From assembly GCF_000708715.2 (NCBI RefSeq), contig NZ_JENB01000002.1, positions 186,001-250,000 of the forward strand: a stretch of 64,000 nucleotides of DNA, read 5' to 3'. Both the position numbers and the translations under genes were made by a program. The number at the start of each line of letters is the position of its first letter. Position 1 is the stretch's first letter. Below the pieces are notes generated by a model. The model was given only the letters and a program-made list of their open reading frames with translations. It searched no databases and was not told where the DNA came from. This document shows, piece after piece, positions 28,595-37,848 of this stretch. The DNA comes from Pseudomonas putida W15Oct28. Lineage in GTDB: Bacteria > Pseudomonadota > Gammaproteobacteria > Pseudomonadales > Pseudomonadaceae.

Positions 28595-29976
28595 GGCAGC
28601 CCCGCCAAGCCAGGGCGGCGCCCCGGCGAAGGCCGTGGCAGCAACCTGAGGTGCACGTCGCGGCGGGCCAGGTTGCTCTGCAAGCGCCAGGCGGTCAGCG
28701 GCATGCGCCCTTCATAGATCGCCCGCAACTGCACCAGCGGCAGGCCACTGGTATTCACCAGCCAGTCCCTCACCGCATCGGGGCAAGGTTTGCCTTGCAA
28801 GGCCCGGTGCAAGTACGGCAGCGCAACCAGCATGTCGGCATGACGGCACTGCAGAAAACGCTCCAGCTTCTTCCCCTGCCTGGCGAACGGGCTGAACAGC
28901 AGGCACACCAGCTGGGTCTGGTTGATACCGTAGGCTTTACCCAGCGGCAGCGTGTGTACATCGCGAGGCTTGCTTTCGCCCGTCTGGCCTGCCATCCGCA
29001 GCGCCGGGCGAGCGGCCTGCAGCTCAAGGCTGCGTGCACGCAGCTCGTGCAACTGCGCCGGGGCGTACAGGTCGACGAACGCCGCCAATGGCCAGGCATC
29101 CTCGGCCGTTTCGAGTCCACTACCCAGCATGGCGTCAAGTTGCTGCCCTTCAAGCAGATGCGGCAGCAGGTCATCCATGGTAATCACCCGCAACGGTGCA
29201 TCCTCCGTGACAGCGCCCGGTATGGGCTGCGCCTGGCTGCCCGGCGAGACTTCGACAACGCCCTGCAACCGGCTCAGCCCGTGGGCCAACGTCGCCAGGC
29301 ACTGATGCAACACATGTGGGCCGCGCTCCCCTGCCAGGCGCAGGCTACGCCGGGCCCAGCCCAGGTAGCGGCGCCGCTGGCGCACGGGAATGGCGGTGAT
29401 CAAGACGTCGGCCGGTGTCGGTGCCTGCAGTGCACAACCCACGGCATCCGCCAGCTCCAGGTGCAGACGGCTACCCAGCAGGGCTTCGGGCCTGGCATCG
29501 ACCATGTGACCGAACATCAGCATGGCGTTCCTCGCCAGCAGCCAGCGTTCGGGCTCTGCCGAAGGCCGACGGCTGAAGGGCACCACTTCGCGCCCTTCGA
29601 TCATCTGCAACTGAACCCGCGGGTCATCCTGCATGAACAGGGCACTGAAACTGCGCTCGTGGCCTTCCAGCGTGTCGCTGGCGGCCACCGGCAGGCTGAC
29701 CACCAGTACCCGCAACTGAAAGGTTACCGGCGCACGCAGGGCGATGCTCAGTTGCGCCGCACGCAGCATGGCCAGCAGCCGGGCACTGCGACAATCGCCG
29801 CCTTGCAGCACCAGCACGCGGAACGTACCGATGCACTCGAGCCCACCAGCCGCAACCAGCAACCGCTGTATCAGCAACTGCAAGGACGCTCGCTGCGCTT
29901 GTGACATTTGGCTCAGCAAGCGCTCGAGCACTTGCTGGTAGATATAGTGCATTGCCTGATCGTGAATAGCCGTCAC
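28591..29976 (-). CDS. Unknown protein coupled to the MocR regulator
   Basis: A 461-residue protein I do not recognise. It is soluble, Leu/Arg/Ala rich, with alpha/beta segments such as FRVLVLQGGDCRSARLLAMLR and TFQLRVLVVSLPVAASDTLEGHE, a DVLITAIPVRQRRRYLGWARR stretch (~200) and a basic Pro-rich C-terminus (LLPRPSPGRRPGLAGLP). No membrane segment, signal peptide or nucleotide-binding loop is evident. GTG at 29976 has GGTGA upstream; ATG at codon 9 is possible. Four-base overlap with the MocR gene implies joint function. Confidence 0.7.
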   Translation of the reverse strand: MTAIHDQAMHYIYQQVLERLLSQMSQAQRASLQLLIQRLLVAAGGLECIGTFRVLVLQGGDCRSARLLAMLRAAQLSIALRAPVTFQLRVLVVSLPVAASDTLEGHERSFSALFMQDDPRVQLQMIEGREVVPFSRRPSAEPERWLLARNAMLMFGHMVDARPEALLGSRLHLELADAVGCALQAPTPADVLITAIPVRQRRRYLGWARRSLRLAGERGPHVLHQCLATLAHGLSRLQGVVEVSPGSQAQPIPGAVTEDAPLRVITMDDLLPHLLEGQQLDAMLGSGLETAEDAWPLAAFVDLYAPAQLHELRARSLELQAARPALRMAGQTGESKPRDVHTLPLGKAYGINQTQLVCLLFSPFARQGKKLERFLQCRHADMLVALPYLHRALQGKPCPDAVRDWLVNTSGLPLVQLRAIYEGRMPLTAWRLQSNLARRDVHLRLLPRPSPGRRPGLAGLP

Positions 29977-30444
29977 GAAATCACCTCATCAACTTCATGC
30001 AGCCAACGCGTGCTGACTCTTGTATTCAAGATTCGATACGCCTTGTGCTTACCGGGAAGAAATTTCCTACAATCAAATTGAAGTAATGACGTAACGCGTC
30101 ACTGTCGCCAGACCATCGAAAAAAATTCACCACTGCGGCGGCCTGCCGCTACCACACGCAGCCCGTCCTCAGGCATAGCCATGCTCATTCCACGCTCCTT
30201 GCGCAAACTATCACAGGGCCATTATCGGGAGATGCAGAGCGAATAGAAGATACAGATCGGGGTAAAAAAACCATTCAGCAAGCTTGCAAATGAACACTGA
30301 ACGTCAAGCCGAAATAGTTCAAGGCTGAATAGTTGGCGGAATATTTCTATACAACTGCAGTTCATTGCCCTATATGTAGTCCACGCCTGATTTCAATGTA
30401 GGAATATTCCTATACTTAGAATTGAAATCATTCTGCTCCACACA
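29977..30444. promoter_or_regulatory. AT-rich intergenic region with paired repeats
   Basis: About 470 bases without a gene, clearly more AT-rich than the flanks. It holds a direct repeat, GGAATATTTCTATAC (30338-30352) and GGAATATTCCTATAC (30401-30415), differing at one base with starts 63 bases apart. It also holds an inverted repeat GATTTCAAT (30389-30397) / ATTGAAATC (30421-30429) enclosing the second copy. These look like operator sites, possibly for the MocR-type regulator; the promoter of the gene starting at 29976 should also lie here. Confidence 0.45.
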
Positions 30445-30473
30445 CAAAAAACCCGGGTCTCTGCCCGGGTTTG
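30445..30473 (-). terminator. Terminator of the MDR oxidoreductase gene
   Basis: Read on the minus strand, stem AACCCGGG, loop CAGAGA, CCCGGGTT is followed directly by a T-run, 20 bases after the oxidoreductase stop. Confidence 0.9.
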
Positions 30474-30492
30474 TCGGCTTTGCAAACAGCTG

Positions 30493-31515
30493 TCAGTGTT
30501 GCGCCATGTCCAGCACCACTCGCCCACCGCAAGGGCATTGGTCCATGTAACGATGTGCCTCCACCACCTGCTCGAACGGGTACACCTTGATGATCTGCGG
30601 TGTCAGCAACTGGTCAGCGGTGAACTGGTTGATGTCGCGCAAGGCACGCTGCAGCGCCACCTGGTCCTGGCTGATGCCAAGTTCCGGCTTGCCGGTGAAG
30701 TTACCGATGCAATGCACGTAGAACTGGATGTTCTTCTGGAAGGCTGCACAGGCCGGGAACGGCGTCTGGTTACCGCCCTGCAGGCCATACAGCACAAGGC
30801 TGCCCCGCGGCGCCAGCACATCGCCCAGCAGCGACATCTGCGGCCCGCCCATGCCGTCGAGGACCATGTCCACGCCGCGGCCATCGGTGTACTTGCCAAC
30901 CTGCAGCAGCAGGTCCTGCTCCTCGGTGACAATCACCTTGTCGGCACCCAGGCCCAGCAGGTACTCACGCTGCTCCGCTTCCTTGGTGGCTGCGAACACC
31001 TTCAGCCCCAAGGCCTTGCCCAACTGCACGAAGGCGGGGCCGGCACAATGGCTGGCATCGGTCACCAGCGCGGTCTGCCCGGCCTTGGCACGGGCCAGGT
31101 CAACATAGGCAAAATAGGCGATCAACAAGGGCGTGTAGTGCACGCTGGCCTCGATCGGGGTAAGCACATCCGGGTAGCGGGTAATGGCCGTACGCGGCAG
31201 CACGATAACATCACCGTACACCGGGTGATCGTTGGCACTGGTGGCCGGGAAGCTGGCGACCCGGTCGCCCACCGCAATGTCCTCTACCCCTTCACCGACC
31301 GCAGTCACCACCCCGGCCATTTCGTGGCCGATGCCCGCCGGCAGGCGTGCCTGGGACGGCGCCAGGTTCTGGCGCCAAAGCACGTCATACCAGCTGACGC
31401 CAACCGCCTCGACGCGAATCTGTACCTCGTCGGCAGCGGGTGACGGTTCGGCCTGCTCCTCGCAACGGAGCACATCGGCAGCGCCGAACTTGTGGAAACG
31501 GATCATGCGGGACAT
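30493..31515 (-). CDS. MDR-superfamily zinc-type dehydrogenase / quinone oxidoreductase
   Basis: A 340-residue medium-chain dehydrogenase/reductase: GroES-like domain with GIGHEMAGVVTAVGEGVEDIAVGDRVA, then a Rossmann domain with VTDASHCAGPAFVQLGKALGLKVFA and GVDMVLDGMGG. The Cys/His ligands of classical catalytic-zinc alcohol dehydrogenases are not evident (GVSWYDVLWR in place of a Cys site), so it is more like a zinc-free NADPH:quinone reductase. The usual GAGGVG Rossmann loop reads ASHCAGP, which is odd. Divergent from a LysR gene. Confidence 0.8.
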   Translation of the reverse strand: MSRMIRFHKFGAADVLRCEEQAEPSPAADEVQIRVEAVGVSWYDVLWRQNLAPSQARLPAGIGHEMAGVVTAVGEGVEDIAVGDRVASFPATSANDHPVYGDVIVLPRTAITRYPDVLTPIEASVHYTPLLIAYFAYVDLARAKAGQTALVTDASHCAGPAFVQLGKALGLKVFAATKEAEQREYLLGLGADKVIVTEEQDLLLQVGKYTDGRGVDMVLDGMGGPQMSLLGDVLAPRGSLVLYGLQGGNQTPFPACAAFQKNIQFYVHCIGNFTGKPELGISQDQVALQRALRDINQFTADQLLTPQIIKVYPFEQVVEAHRYMDQCPCGGRVVLDMAQH

Positions 31516-31545
31516 CGCATACCTCGCCTTTGTGAACCTCTAATT

Positions 31546-31589
31546 ACCACTGACTTTATCCGGGCTTTGACGGTTAGACCATCAGTGGT
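31546..31589. promoter_or_regulatory. Candidate LysR operator: spaced inverted repeat
   Basis: ACCACTGA (31546-31553) and TCAGTGGT (31582-31589) form an 8-base inverted repeat 28 bases apart, in the intergenic region between the divergent oxidoreductase and LysR genes. Regulator binding is inference. Confidence 0.35.
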
Positions 31590-31721
31590 CATTAATAGTC
31601 GACATGCTTGTCATCGATTGGGCACCTGACTTTCCCTGCAATTGGTCCCCCTAAACCCGTGCAGGGTAACAGCCTTTGGCCGTAAGATTCACCCCTGCCC
31701 CACTTTAGGCGAAGCGCACCG

Positions 31722-32636
31722 ATGAATCGAAACGACCTGCGTCGTGTAGACCTCAACCTGCTGATCGTGTTCGAAACGCTGATGCATGAGCGCAGTGTGA
31801 CCCGCGCCGCGGAAAAACTGTTCCTCGGCCAGCCGGCCATCAGCGCGGCCCTGTCACGCCTGCGCAACCTGTTCGACGACCCGCTGTTCGTGCGCACCGG
31901 CCGCAGCATGGAGCCGTCGGCACGGGCCCACGAGATCTTCGCCCTGCTGTCCCCGGCGCTGGACTCGATTTCCACTGCGGTCAGCCGCGCCGCCGAGTTC
32001 GACCCCGCCACCAGCAATGCGGTGTTCCGCATCGGCCTGTCGGACGACGCCGAGTTCGCCCTGCTGCCCCAACTGCTCAAGCGTATCCGCGCCGAAGCGC
32101 CGGGCATCGTGCTGGTGGTGCGGCGGGTCAACTACCTGCTGATGCCAACCCTGCTGGCCTCGGGGGAAATCTCGGTGGGGGTCAGCTACACCAGCGACCT
32201 GCCGGCCAACGCCAAACGCAAGGTGCTGCGCCGCAGCATGCCGAAGCTGCTGCGTGCCGACAGCGTGCCCGGCGGTATCACCCTGGACGACTTCTGCGCG
32301 CGGCCCCATGCGCTGGTGTCGTTTGCCGGTGACCTGTCCGGCTTCATCGACGAAGCCCTGGAAGAACTTGGCCGCAAGCGCCACGTGGTGCTGGCGGTGC
32401 CGCAGTTCAACGGGCTGGGGAGCTTGCTGGCGGGCACGGATATCGTGGCCACTGTGCCGGATTACACCGCCGATGTGCTGACTGCAGCGGGCGGGTTGCG
32501 GGCCGAGGATTTGCCCATACCTGTGCGCAGTTTCGAACTGCACATGGCCTGGCGCGGGGCGCAGGACAACGACCCGGCGGAGCGGTGGTTGCGGTCGCGG
32601 ATACAGATGTTTTTTGGCGACCCTGAGAGTCTCTAG
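31722..32636 (+). CDS. LysR-family regulator; its 3' end is the island insertion site
   Basis: A 304-residue LysR-type regulator: HTH at about residues 9-66 (SVTRAAEKLFLGQPAISAALSRLRNLF-type recognition helix region) and an effector domain from FRIGLSDDAEFALLPQLL. It resembles the NodD/SyrM-like subgroup starting DLRRVDLNLLIVFETLM. It is divergent from the MDR oxidoreductase, a likely target. The last codons (MFFGDPESL and stop) recur in diverged form at 50142-50171, marking insertion of foreign DNA directly after or within its 3' end. Confidence 0.9.
   Translation: MNRNDLRRVDLNLLIVFETLMHERSVTRAAEKLFLGQPAISAALSRLRNLFDDPLFVRTGRSMEPSARAHEIFALLSPALDSISTAVSRAAEFDPATSNAVFRIGLSDDAEFALLPQLLKRIRAEAPGIVLVVRRVNYLLMPTLLASGEISVGVSYTSDLPANAKRKVLRRSMPKLLRADSVPGGITLDDFCARPHALVSFAGDLSGFIDEALEELGRKRHVVLAVPQFNGLGSLLAGTDIVATVPDYTADVLTAAGGLRAEDLPIPVRSFELHMAWRGAQDNDPAERWLRSRIQMFFGDPESL
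32607..32636 (+). repeat. Left att-like site (3' end of LysR gene)
   Basis: The last ten codons of the LysR gene. They match the right copy at 50142-50171 at 23 of 30 bases, including the shared AGTCTCTA, and encode MFFGDPESL-stop against MFFGDPDSL-stop. All differences are at third codon positions. Confidence 0.75.
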
Positions 32637-32722
32637 GCGTCGTCGGGCAGGCTGTTCAGCTGATCATTTCTGCCTTTTCACAGACCATCGAGATCCATCC
32701 ACTTCCAGAGGATGAGGCTCCC

Positions 32723-32771
32723 GGGGGCATATCTGAGGGCATGCTATGGATGGTTTGAAAAGGATGCCCCC
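32723..32771. repeat. Inverted GGGGGCAT repeats near the left island end
   Basis: GGGGGCAT (32723-32730) and ATGCCCCC (32764-32771) face each other in the otherwise gene-free ~370 bases between the LysR stop and the first island gene. The same core recurs near the right end. They may be arm-type integrase sites; this is inference. Confidence 0.4.
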
Positions 32772-33005
32772 AGCCTAACGCCCAACAGTTCCCTTCTCGA
32801 AAAGTCACCCTTTGCTGTTCCCAACCACCGTCGAGCGCTATTCGATCACCTCAGTTAATGGCTGACCCTCCGTACGAGAACAAGTGGGGATAGTCGAGTG
32901 ATCGCCAATGATGGTAGCGTGGAGCCATCAATGGATGTGTCCGTAAGCTTGCGCTTGCTCTTCACAAGCCCGGCCGCCAACCTTCTTCATCGATACAAGG
33001 ACGTC

Positions 33006-34622
33006 ATGGTGAGTATTCCAAGCCCATCAAATAAAGGTGGGCCAGCAGCTCGACAAGGTTTCAAATACCAGGATCACGTCGCCGTTGCGTTTATTTTGAA
33101 GATGCTGCGTGACAGTACCTATCTCCAAGTGGAATGCGAAACTGCTGATGACATCGTCGCGGTTTCTGAGAATGCTGGGGAAACTGTCAATGAGTACATT
33201 CAAGTCAAGACCACCGAAAGTGATAAGAAGTGGAACCTGACCGAGTGCACCGCCCTGGAGAAGCAGAAAGCTGACTCCTCCCTGTTTCAGAAATCATTAA
33301 AATGCGATGTGCGACCGGGCATAGCCTGCTTCAGGATCGTGTCCAAACGCGATATCGCAAAGGCGCTGGAGTATTTCGCCAAGGAACTGGACAGACGGGT
33401 TACCCCCGACCTAGCCACCCAGCGAGGGCGGACGCTGGCCAAGCAGCTCAAGACCGTGTCTGTCAGAGGGCGGGACTTTTCCTATTGGGCAGACAACTTC
33501 GTCTGGCAAGTTTGCGGTGATGCTTCGTCGCTGGAGGCAACGAATCTACGTGTCCTTGCTGAGGTTATCGATCTGTATGGGGAGACCCCTTCTCATCGCC
33601 AGCAGAAAGAGATCTACGATGCCTTCCTGGCTTGGGCCGACGACGCTGCAACTGCTGATGTCAAAACCTTGCCCGAGAAGAAAATAATCCGCCGTGAGGC
33701 AGCCCTCGCGCGACTGAAAGCACTACTTGGTGCAGCTGCTAAGCACTCTGCCGCCTTTGCCAAACCATACAAGACCAAGCCCGATCCGTTCCTGGTGGAG
33801 TTCCATACGACCACAGAGGATGGTTTGCTGCGTACCCTGTCTGGGTTTGACGTCGAGTACGATTTCGAGGAATGGCGAGCCCAACAACTAGCGGAGCACT
33901 TGCTGCAGTGGCTGCCTGAATTCTGTCTACGTGCGAGCGAAATCGCCAATTTCCAGATACACCACACGCCAACGGCATTGGCGCGATCCATCAACACGTT
34001 GACCCAAGCCGCCGTACCTCGGGATCGATTGATTGCAGAGTTGATATTGCATGCCATCCTGCGAAGTCGGGAACACAGCGAGCCAATCGCATGTAAGGTT
34101 TTCTATGCGGTCAACGGCAAGCTTTCCGAGTTCGGCAATGCGCACATCGTCCAGAAACCGGGTGAAGCAGACCAGCTATGGCTTGGTTTGTCGCGGATGA
34201 TTTCCACCGGAACGATGGATCAGACACTGAAAGAAATTTGCGATGTGCTCGATGCCACCATCTCCAGAGCAGCGCTAACTGAGGAGCGAGAGATCATCAT
34301 CACGCTCCGCGAGCCTCATCACCACCTACCCACGGCCGAAGCCTTCAACAAGGCCTTGCACCGCAATGCTCCTGCGCAGGAAATGCTAAGTGTGTTGTGC
34401 TTCCCGATCCTGCTCGCCTACGACAGCGACGCGTTGTCCGAGGGGTACCTGTCTGATTATCTGGCCAACCTCAAGACAGAGGTTACCCAGCACTACAATG
34501 CGCTGGCCAATACATTACCGTCAAAGATCAAACAAGTCCGGGTAGTGGTCTTCTTGGTGCCGATCGAGAGCATCCACCAGCTCGTTCAGAAATTTAATGC
34601 GCTCTGCAAGGCTGCTAGCTGA
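33006..34622 (+). CDS. Cap4/DUF4297-type nuclease of an AbpAB/Hachiman-like defence pair
   Basis: Read from ATG 33006 (AAGGA five bases upstream) the protein has 538 residues; the frame is open further upstream without support. The N-terminus, GGPAARQGFKYQDHVAVAFI, then VECETADDI and EYIQVKTTES (D49 and Q66-x-K68), is the PD-(D/E)XK pattern of Cap4/DUF4297 dsDNA nucleases. The remainder has no obvious motif. The helicase gene begins one base after its stop. Length, order and partner resemble AbpA-AbpB of E. coli and HamA-HamB of Hachiman; which is closer cannot be settled by eye. Confidence 0.7.
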   Translation: MVSIPSPSNKGGPAARQGFKYQDHVAVAFILKMLRDSTYLQVECETADDIVAVSENAGETVNEYIQVKTTESDKKWNLTECTALEKQKADSSLFQKSLKCDVRPGIACFRIVSKRDIAKALEYFAKELDRRVTPDLATQRGRTLAKQLKTVSVRGRDFSYWADNFVWQVCGDASSLEATNLRVLAEVIDLYGETPSHRQQKEIYDAFLAWADDAATADVKTLPEKKIIRREAALARLKALLGAAAKHSAAFAKPYKTKPDPFLVEFHTTTEDGLLRTLSGFDVEYDFEEWRAQQLAEHLLQWLPEFCLRASEIANFQIHHTPTALARSINTLTQAAVPRDRLIAELILHAILRSREHSEPIACKVFYAVNGKLSEFGNAHIVQKPGEADQLWLGLSRMISTGTMDQTLKEICDVLDATISRAALTEEREIIITLREPHHHLPTAEAFNKALHRNAPAQEMLSVLCFPILLAYDSDALSEGYLSDYLANLKTEVTQHYNALANTLPSKIKQVRVVVFLVPIESIHQLVQKFNALCKAAS

Positions 34623-34623
34623 T

Positions 34624-36768
34624 ATGAAATACGATCTCATCAAACAACAGCTAGAGAACCTTTACGATCTCAAAAGTGACAAATCCGGCCTGCTCATGGG
34701 GATGAGCTCTATCGTGAACAAGGGTCATCCCGAATGGGAGGGCCGTGACCTGGTCATTCGGGCGCTTGACAAGTTCGAGCTGTTCGATGAAGTCGAACAG
34801 TCGTTGCTGCTCAGCCTAGTTCGTACCGTTGGACTGTTCCCCTACATCACCCCACATGTGGAGAGCGTTTCGTTCCCCGACCGGTTGGCCTATGAGGTTC
34901 ATCGAGTGGAAGGGATTGAGAAAGGCATGGTTTTTCATCGCCTGCAGGCACATGTTTTCCATTTGTTGATGCAAGGCAGAAACGTCGTACTAAGTGCCTC
35001 GACCAGCGTCGGTAAGAGCCTGGTGATTGATGCTGTCCTCGCACAGGGCAAGTTCCGAAAGGTTGTAGTGATCGTGCCTACGATCGCGCTCATTGATGAA
35101 ACTCGCCGGCGGCTGGTCAGGCGCTTTCGTCAGCAGTGCAACATCATCACGCACCCTAGCCAAGCGGCAACAGACGCCCCTATTAATGTGTACTTGCTGA
35201 CCCAGGAGAGGGTGCTCCAGCGTGATGACCTGGGTGATGTTGATTTCTTCGTCATTGACGAATTCTACAAGCTCGACCTTGCCAGCGATTCTGACGAAAA
35301 GAATCGATCTATTGATCTCAGCCTTGCTTTTCACAAGCTTGCGAAGCTGAATGCTCAGTTCTATCTACTCGGCCCACACATTCAGAACATCCAAGGCCTG
35401 GATGGGTATGAGTACAATTTCATTCCCTCGAACTTCTCGACCGTGGCAGTCGACGTGACACACTACAACCTGCGAACGCGCGGCGACACGCGAAAGGATA
35501 AGCTTCTTGAGCTGTGCTCGCAGATCACCTCCCCTACCCTGATCTACTGCCAGTCACCGGCAAGCGCAAATCGGGTCGCGCAATATTTAATCGATGAGGG
35601 GGACTTCTCTGCGCTTGATGGCACCCGTGAAATTTCAGAATGGATCGCGGATAACTATCATCCTGCTTGGAACGTAGCGAAGGCGATTTCGCTAGGCATC
35701 GGCATTCACCACGGCGGTGTACCAAGGGCCATCCAGCAATATTTTGTGAAGTTGTTCAACGAGCGAACCATTCGCTACATCATTTGTACGTCCACCATGA
35801 TCGAGGGGGTGAACACGTCGGCAGAGAACGTCATCATCTATGACCGAAGAATCAACAACAGTCCCTTTGATTTTTTCACATTCAAGAATATTTCCGGGCG
35901 CGCCGGGCGAATGAATCAATACTTCATCGGTAAGGTTCATATGCTGGAGGAGCCACCAGAGGAGAAGAGCCTCATAGTCGAGTACCCAATCGGCTTGCAA
36001 GACGGGGCGTCCCCTATGGGACTGCTCATGAAACTCGAACCCGAATACCTCACCGACCAATCGCGGCAGCGTCTTGAGGCTGCCTATGCGACTCCTCAGC
36101 TGTCCGTCGCGACGCTGATCGAAAACAGGCACATTCCAGTCGAACGTCAGGTCGAATTGGCCGACCGCATTCTGCGAGAGCTCGCGCTGGGTCGCGTATG
36201 GCTCACGTGGAAAGGTAACCCAGAGCAAAAGCAACTTGAGTATCTCTGTACTCTGATCTATGAGCACCTTCCTCATCGGCTGCCGGAGTATGGTATCCAT
36301 TCAGGGCTGCAACTCGCTTGGCATATCAATGCCCTCAGAGCCCAGAAAGACTTCAAGGCCTATCTCCAGCAGGCGATTGATGAGGATGGCTCCGACCGGA
36401 CTCCCAGCGAGTCGATAGGGCAACGGCTCAAGCTCATACGCAACGTCATTTCATACCGCCTTCCCCGAGACATCATGGCGCTGAGCAAGATCCAAGCGGA
36501 CGTTTTGACCCGCAGGGGCATCGAGCCAGGGGACTTTGGCTTTTTCGCCGAACAGCTTGAAAACCTGTTCCATGATCCGCTGCTCACCGCGTTGGATGAG
36601 TACGGTGTGCCGACGCAGATCTCCTCGAAATTCAAAGGGGCGATCTTACCTTCAGAAAACCTTACCCAACTACTCGACAAGTTACGCGCATGGGCACCTA
36701 GAATCGAATCAGCACCGTTGACACACTTCGAAAAAAGCATCGTACGGTGGGCTGTAGACGAAATCTAA
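34624..36768 (+). CDS. SF2 helicase of an AbpAB/Hachiman-like defence pair
   Basis: A 714-residue superfamily 2 helicase from ATG 34624. Walker A is SASTSVGKS (K131), followed by VVIVPTIALIDETRRRL, a DEFY box at 212-215 (FFVIDEFYKL), TLIYCQSPASANRVAQYL (motif IV), GIGIHHGGVPRAIQQYFVKLF, TSTMIEGVN and motif VI ISGRAGR (425-429), a Ski2-like arrangement. In AbpB and HamB such helicases sense aberrant DNA ends and control the nuclease partner. The one-base gap to the nuclease gene implies a complex. Confidence 0.75.
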   Translation: MKYDLIKQQLENLYDLKSDKSGLLMGMSSIVNKGHPEWEGRDLVIRALDKFELFDEVEQSLLLSLVRTVGLFPYITPHVESVSFPDRLAYEVHRVEGIEKGMVFHRLQAHVFHLLMQGRNVVLSASTSVGKSLVIDAVLAQGKFRKVVVIVPTIALIDETRRRLVRRFRQQCNIITHPSQAATDAPINVYLLTQERVLQRDDLGDVDFFVIDEFYKLDLASDSDEKNRSIDLSLAFHKLAKLNAQFYLLGPHIQNIQGLDGYEYNFIPSNFSTVAVDVTHYNLRTRGDTRKDKLLELCSQITSPTLIYCQSPASANRVAQYLIDEGDFSALDGTREISEWIADNYHPAWNVAKAISLGIGIHHGGVPRAIQQYFVKLFNERTIRYIICTSTMIEGVNTSAENVIIYDRRINNSPFDFFTFKNISGRAGRMNQYFIGKVHMLEEPPEEKSLIVEYPIGLQDGASPMGLLMKLEPEYLTDQSRQRLEAAYATPQLSVATLIENRHIPVERQVELADRILRELALGRVWLTWKGNPEQKQLEYLCTLIYEHLPHRLPEYGIHSGLQLAWHINALRAQKDFKAYLQQAIDEDGSDRTPSESIGQRLKLIRNVISYRLPRDIMALSKIQADVLTRRGIEPGDFGFFAEQLENLFHDPLLTALDEYGVPTQISSKFKGAILPSENLTQLLDKLRAWAPRIESAPLTHFEKSIVRWAVDEI

Positions 36769-36891
36769 CAGGGAGTATTGCGGCCATTCACCAGCACCCT
36801 AACGCCCTCTACAGTCGTAGAAAGCACTCATGCTCGGTGGTATGTGTAAGCAGTCAACGGCAACCGGGCAGTATGTCAGCGGAGACGACGA

Positions 36892-37848
36892 ATGAAGTAC
36901 CCAGGCCACCCCACTGATGAGACTCCGCCTTCGTGGTACCACGACCGGGGGCAGTCCTACATCGAGCAGGAGTTCCACAACGCGATTGAGGATCTCGCGA
37001 GTGCCATCGAGAGCGAACACTGGTTCGGAGACACCGTAAAACATCATCGATACAGGGTCGACTTCATTCTCAAAGATGCACGGCTGATTGTCGAGCTGGA
37101 TGGGCACGCATATCACTCGACAAAGGAACAGCTCGAAAAGGATGCGATCCGGCAGCGGTATCTTACCCGCGCTGGTTACTCAGTGATCCGCTTCACTGGA
37201 CGTGAGATCAACCGTGATGTGCGGCAATGCGTTGCGGATGTTAGGCAAATCTACCTTGAGCGCATGCAGCGGGCTCCAGCGAAATATCGTGTCATGTACG
37301 TCGATTACACATTCGTAATGAAGCAGATGCACTTGGCACTGAGTTTTTATCGGGACATTCATCCTGACAAAACTCTGGAACCCCAATCGATCGAGAGCAT
37401 CATTCCACATGCGATTTCTTGGCTTCACGAAAGGTCGTTCATCACCGTGTTCGTCTTTTGCCCAACGGAAGACCGAAACGAAATCGATCACCTGAATAGC
37501 TTGGTGATGGAATACGAAACTGGAGAGGTCAGGTTCAATACCCTGACAAGCGACTGGTACACCCTTGATCTAGGTGAGCACATGGAAGCCTATGCTCACC
37601 TGTTCGATGAGTTCATGCTGGTCGCGGATGACCCGGTCTACGCGGCCCCGTTTCGAGCTGTCCTACCTCAACAACTCAGTGATCGACAGATGGGTTTGTC
37701 CACCAATAAGTACTTGGCCAATGGCAAGCTCCTGCGCTTGGGAAACCAGGAAACTCATTTCGTCGGAACCGACCTGGTGCAAGTTCAATGGCAAAACGTC
37801 TGGTATGCCATAGGGTCATCATTTGGGCTCCATCCCTATGAGCTATAG
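36892..37848 (+). CDS. DUF559/Vsr-like endonuclease-fold protein with unknown C-terminal domain
   Basis: A 318-residue protein. Residues 50-110 match the DUF559/Vsr-type PD-(D/E)XK fold: HRYRVDFIL (D57), LIVELDGHAYHS (E69, D70, H75), DAIRQRYLTRAGYSVIRFTG. The C-terminal ~190 residues, with VMYVDYTFVMKQMHLALSFYRD and an aromatic acidic segment, are unrecognised. It lies 123 bases downstream of the helicase gene on the same strand and could be a third component or an independent gene. No defence assignment is known to me. Confidence 0.65.
   Translation: MKYPGHPTDETPPSWYHDRGQSYIEQEFHNAIEDLASAIESEHWFGDTVKHHRYRVDFILKDARLIVELDGHAYHSTKEQLEKDAIRQRYLTRAGYSVIRFTGREINRDVRQCVADVRQIYLERMQRAPAKYRVMYVDYTFVMKQMHLALSFYRDIHPDKTLEPQSIESIIPHAISWLHERSFITVFVFCPTEDRNEIDHLNSLVMEYETGEVRFNTLTSDWYTLDLGEHMEAYAHLFDEFMLVADDPVYAAPFRAVLPQQLSDRQMGLSTNKYLANGKLLRLGNQETHFVGTDLVQVQWQNVWYAIGSSFGLHPYEL

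Noticed and set aside
27391..29904. 837-codon open frame on the plus strand opposite the MocR and unknown genes
   Set aside because: High-GC antisense shadow: composition is Pro/Arg/Ala/Gln-rich with no family motif, while both minus-strand genes have a motif or coupled start.
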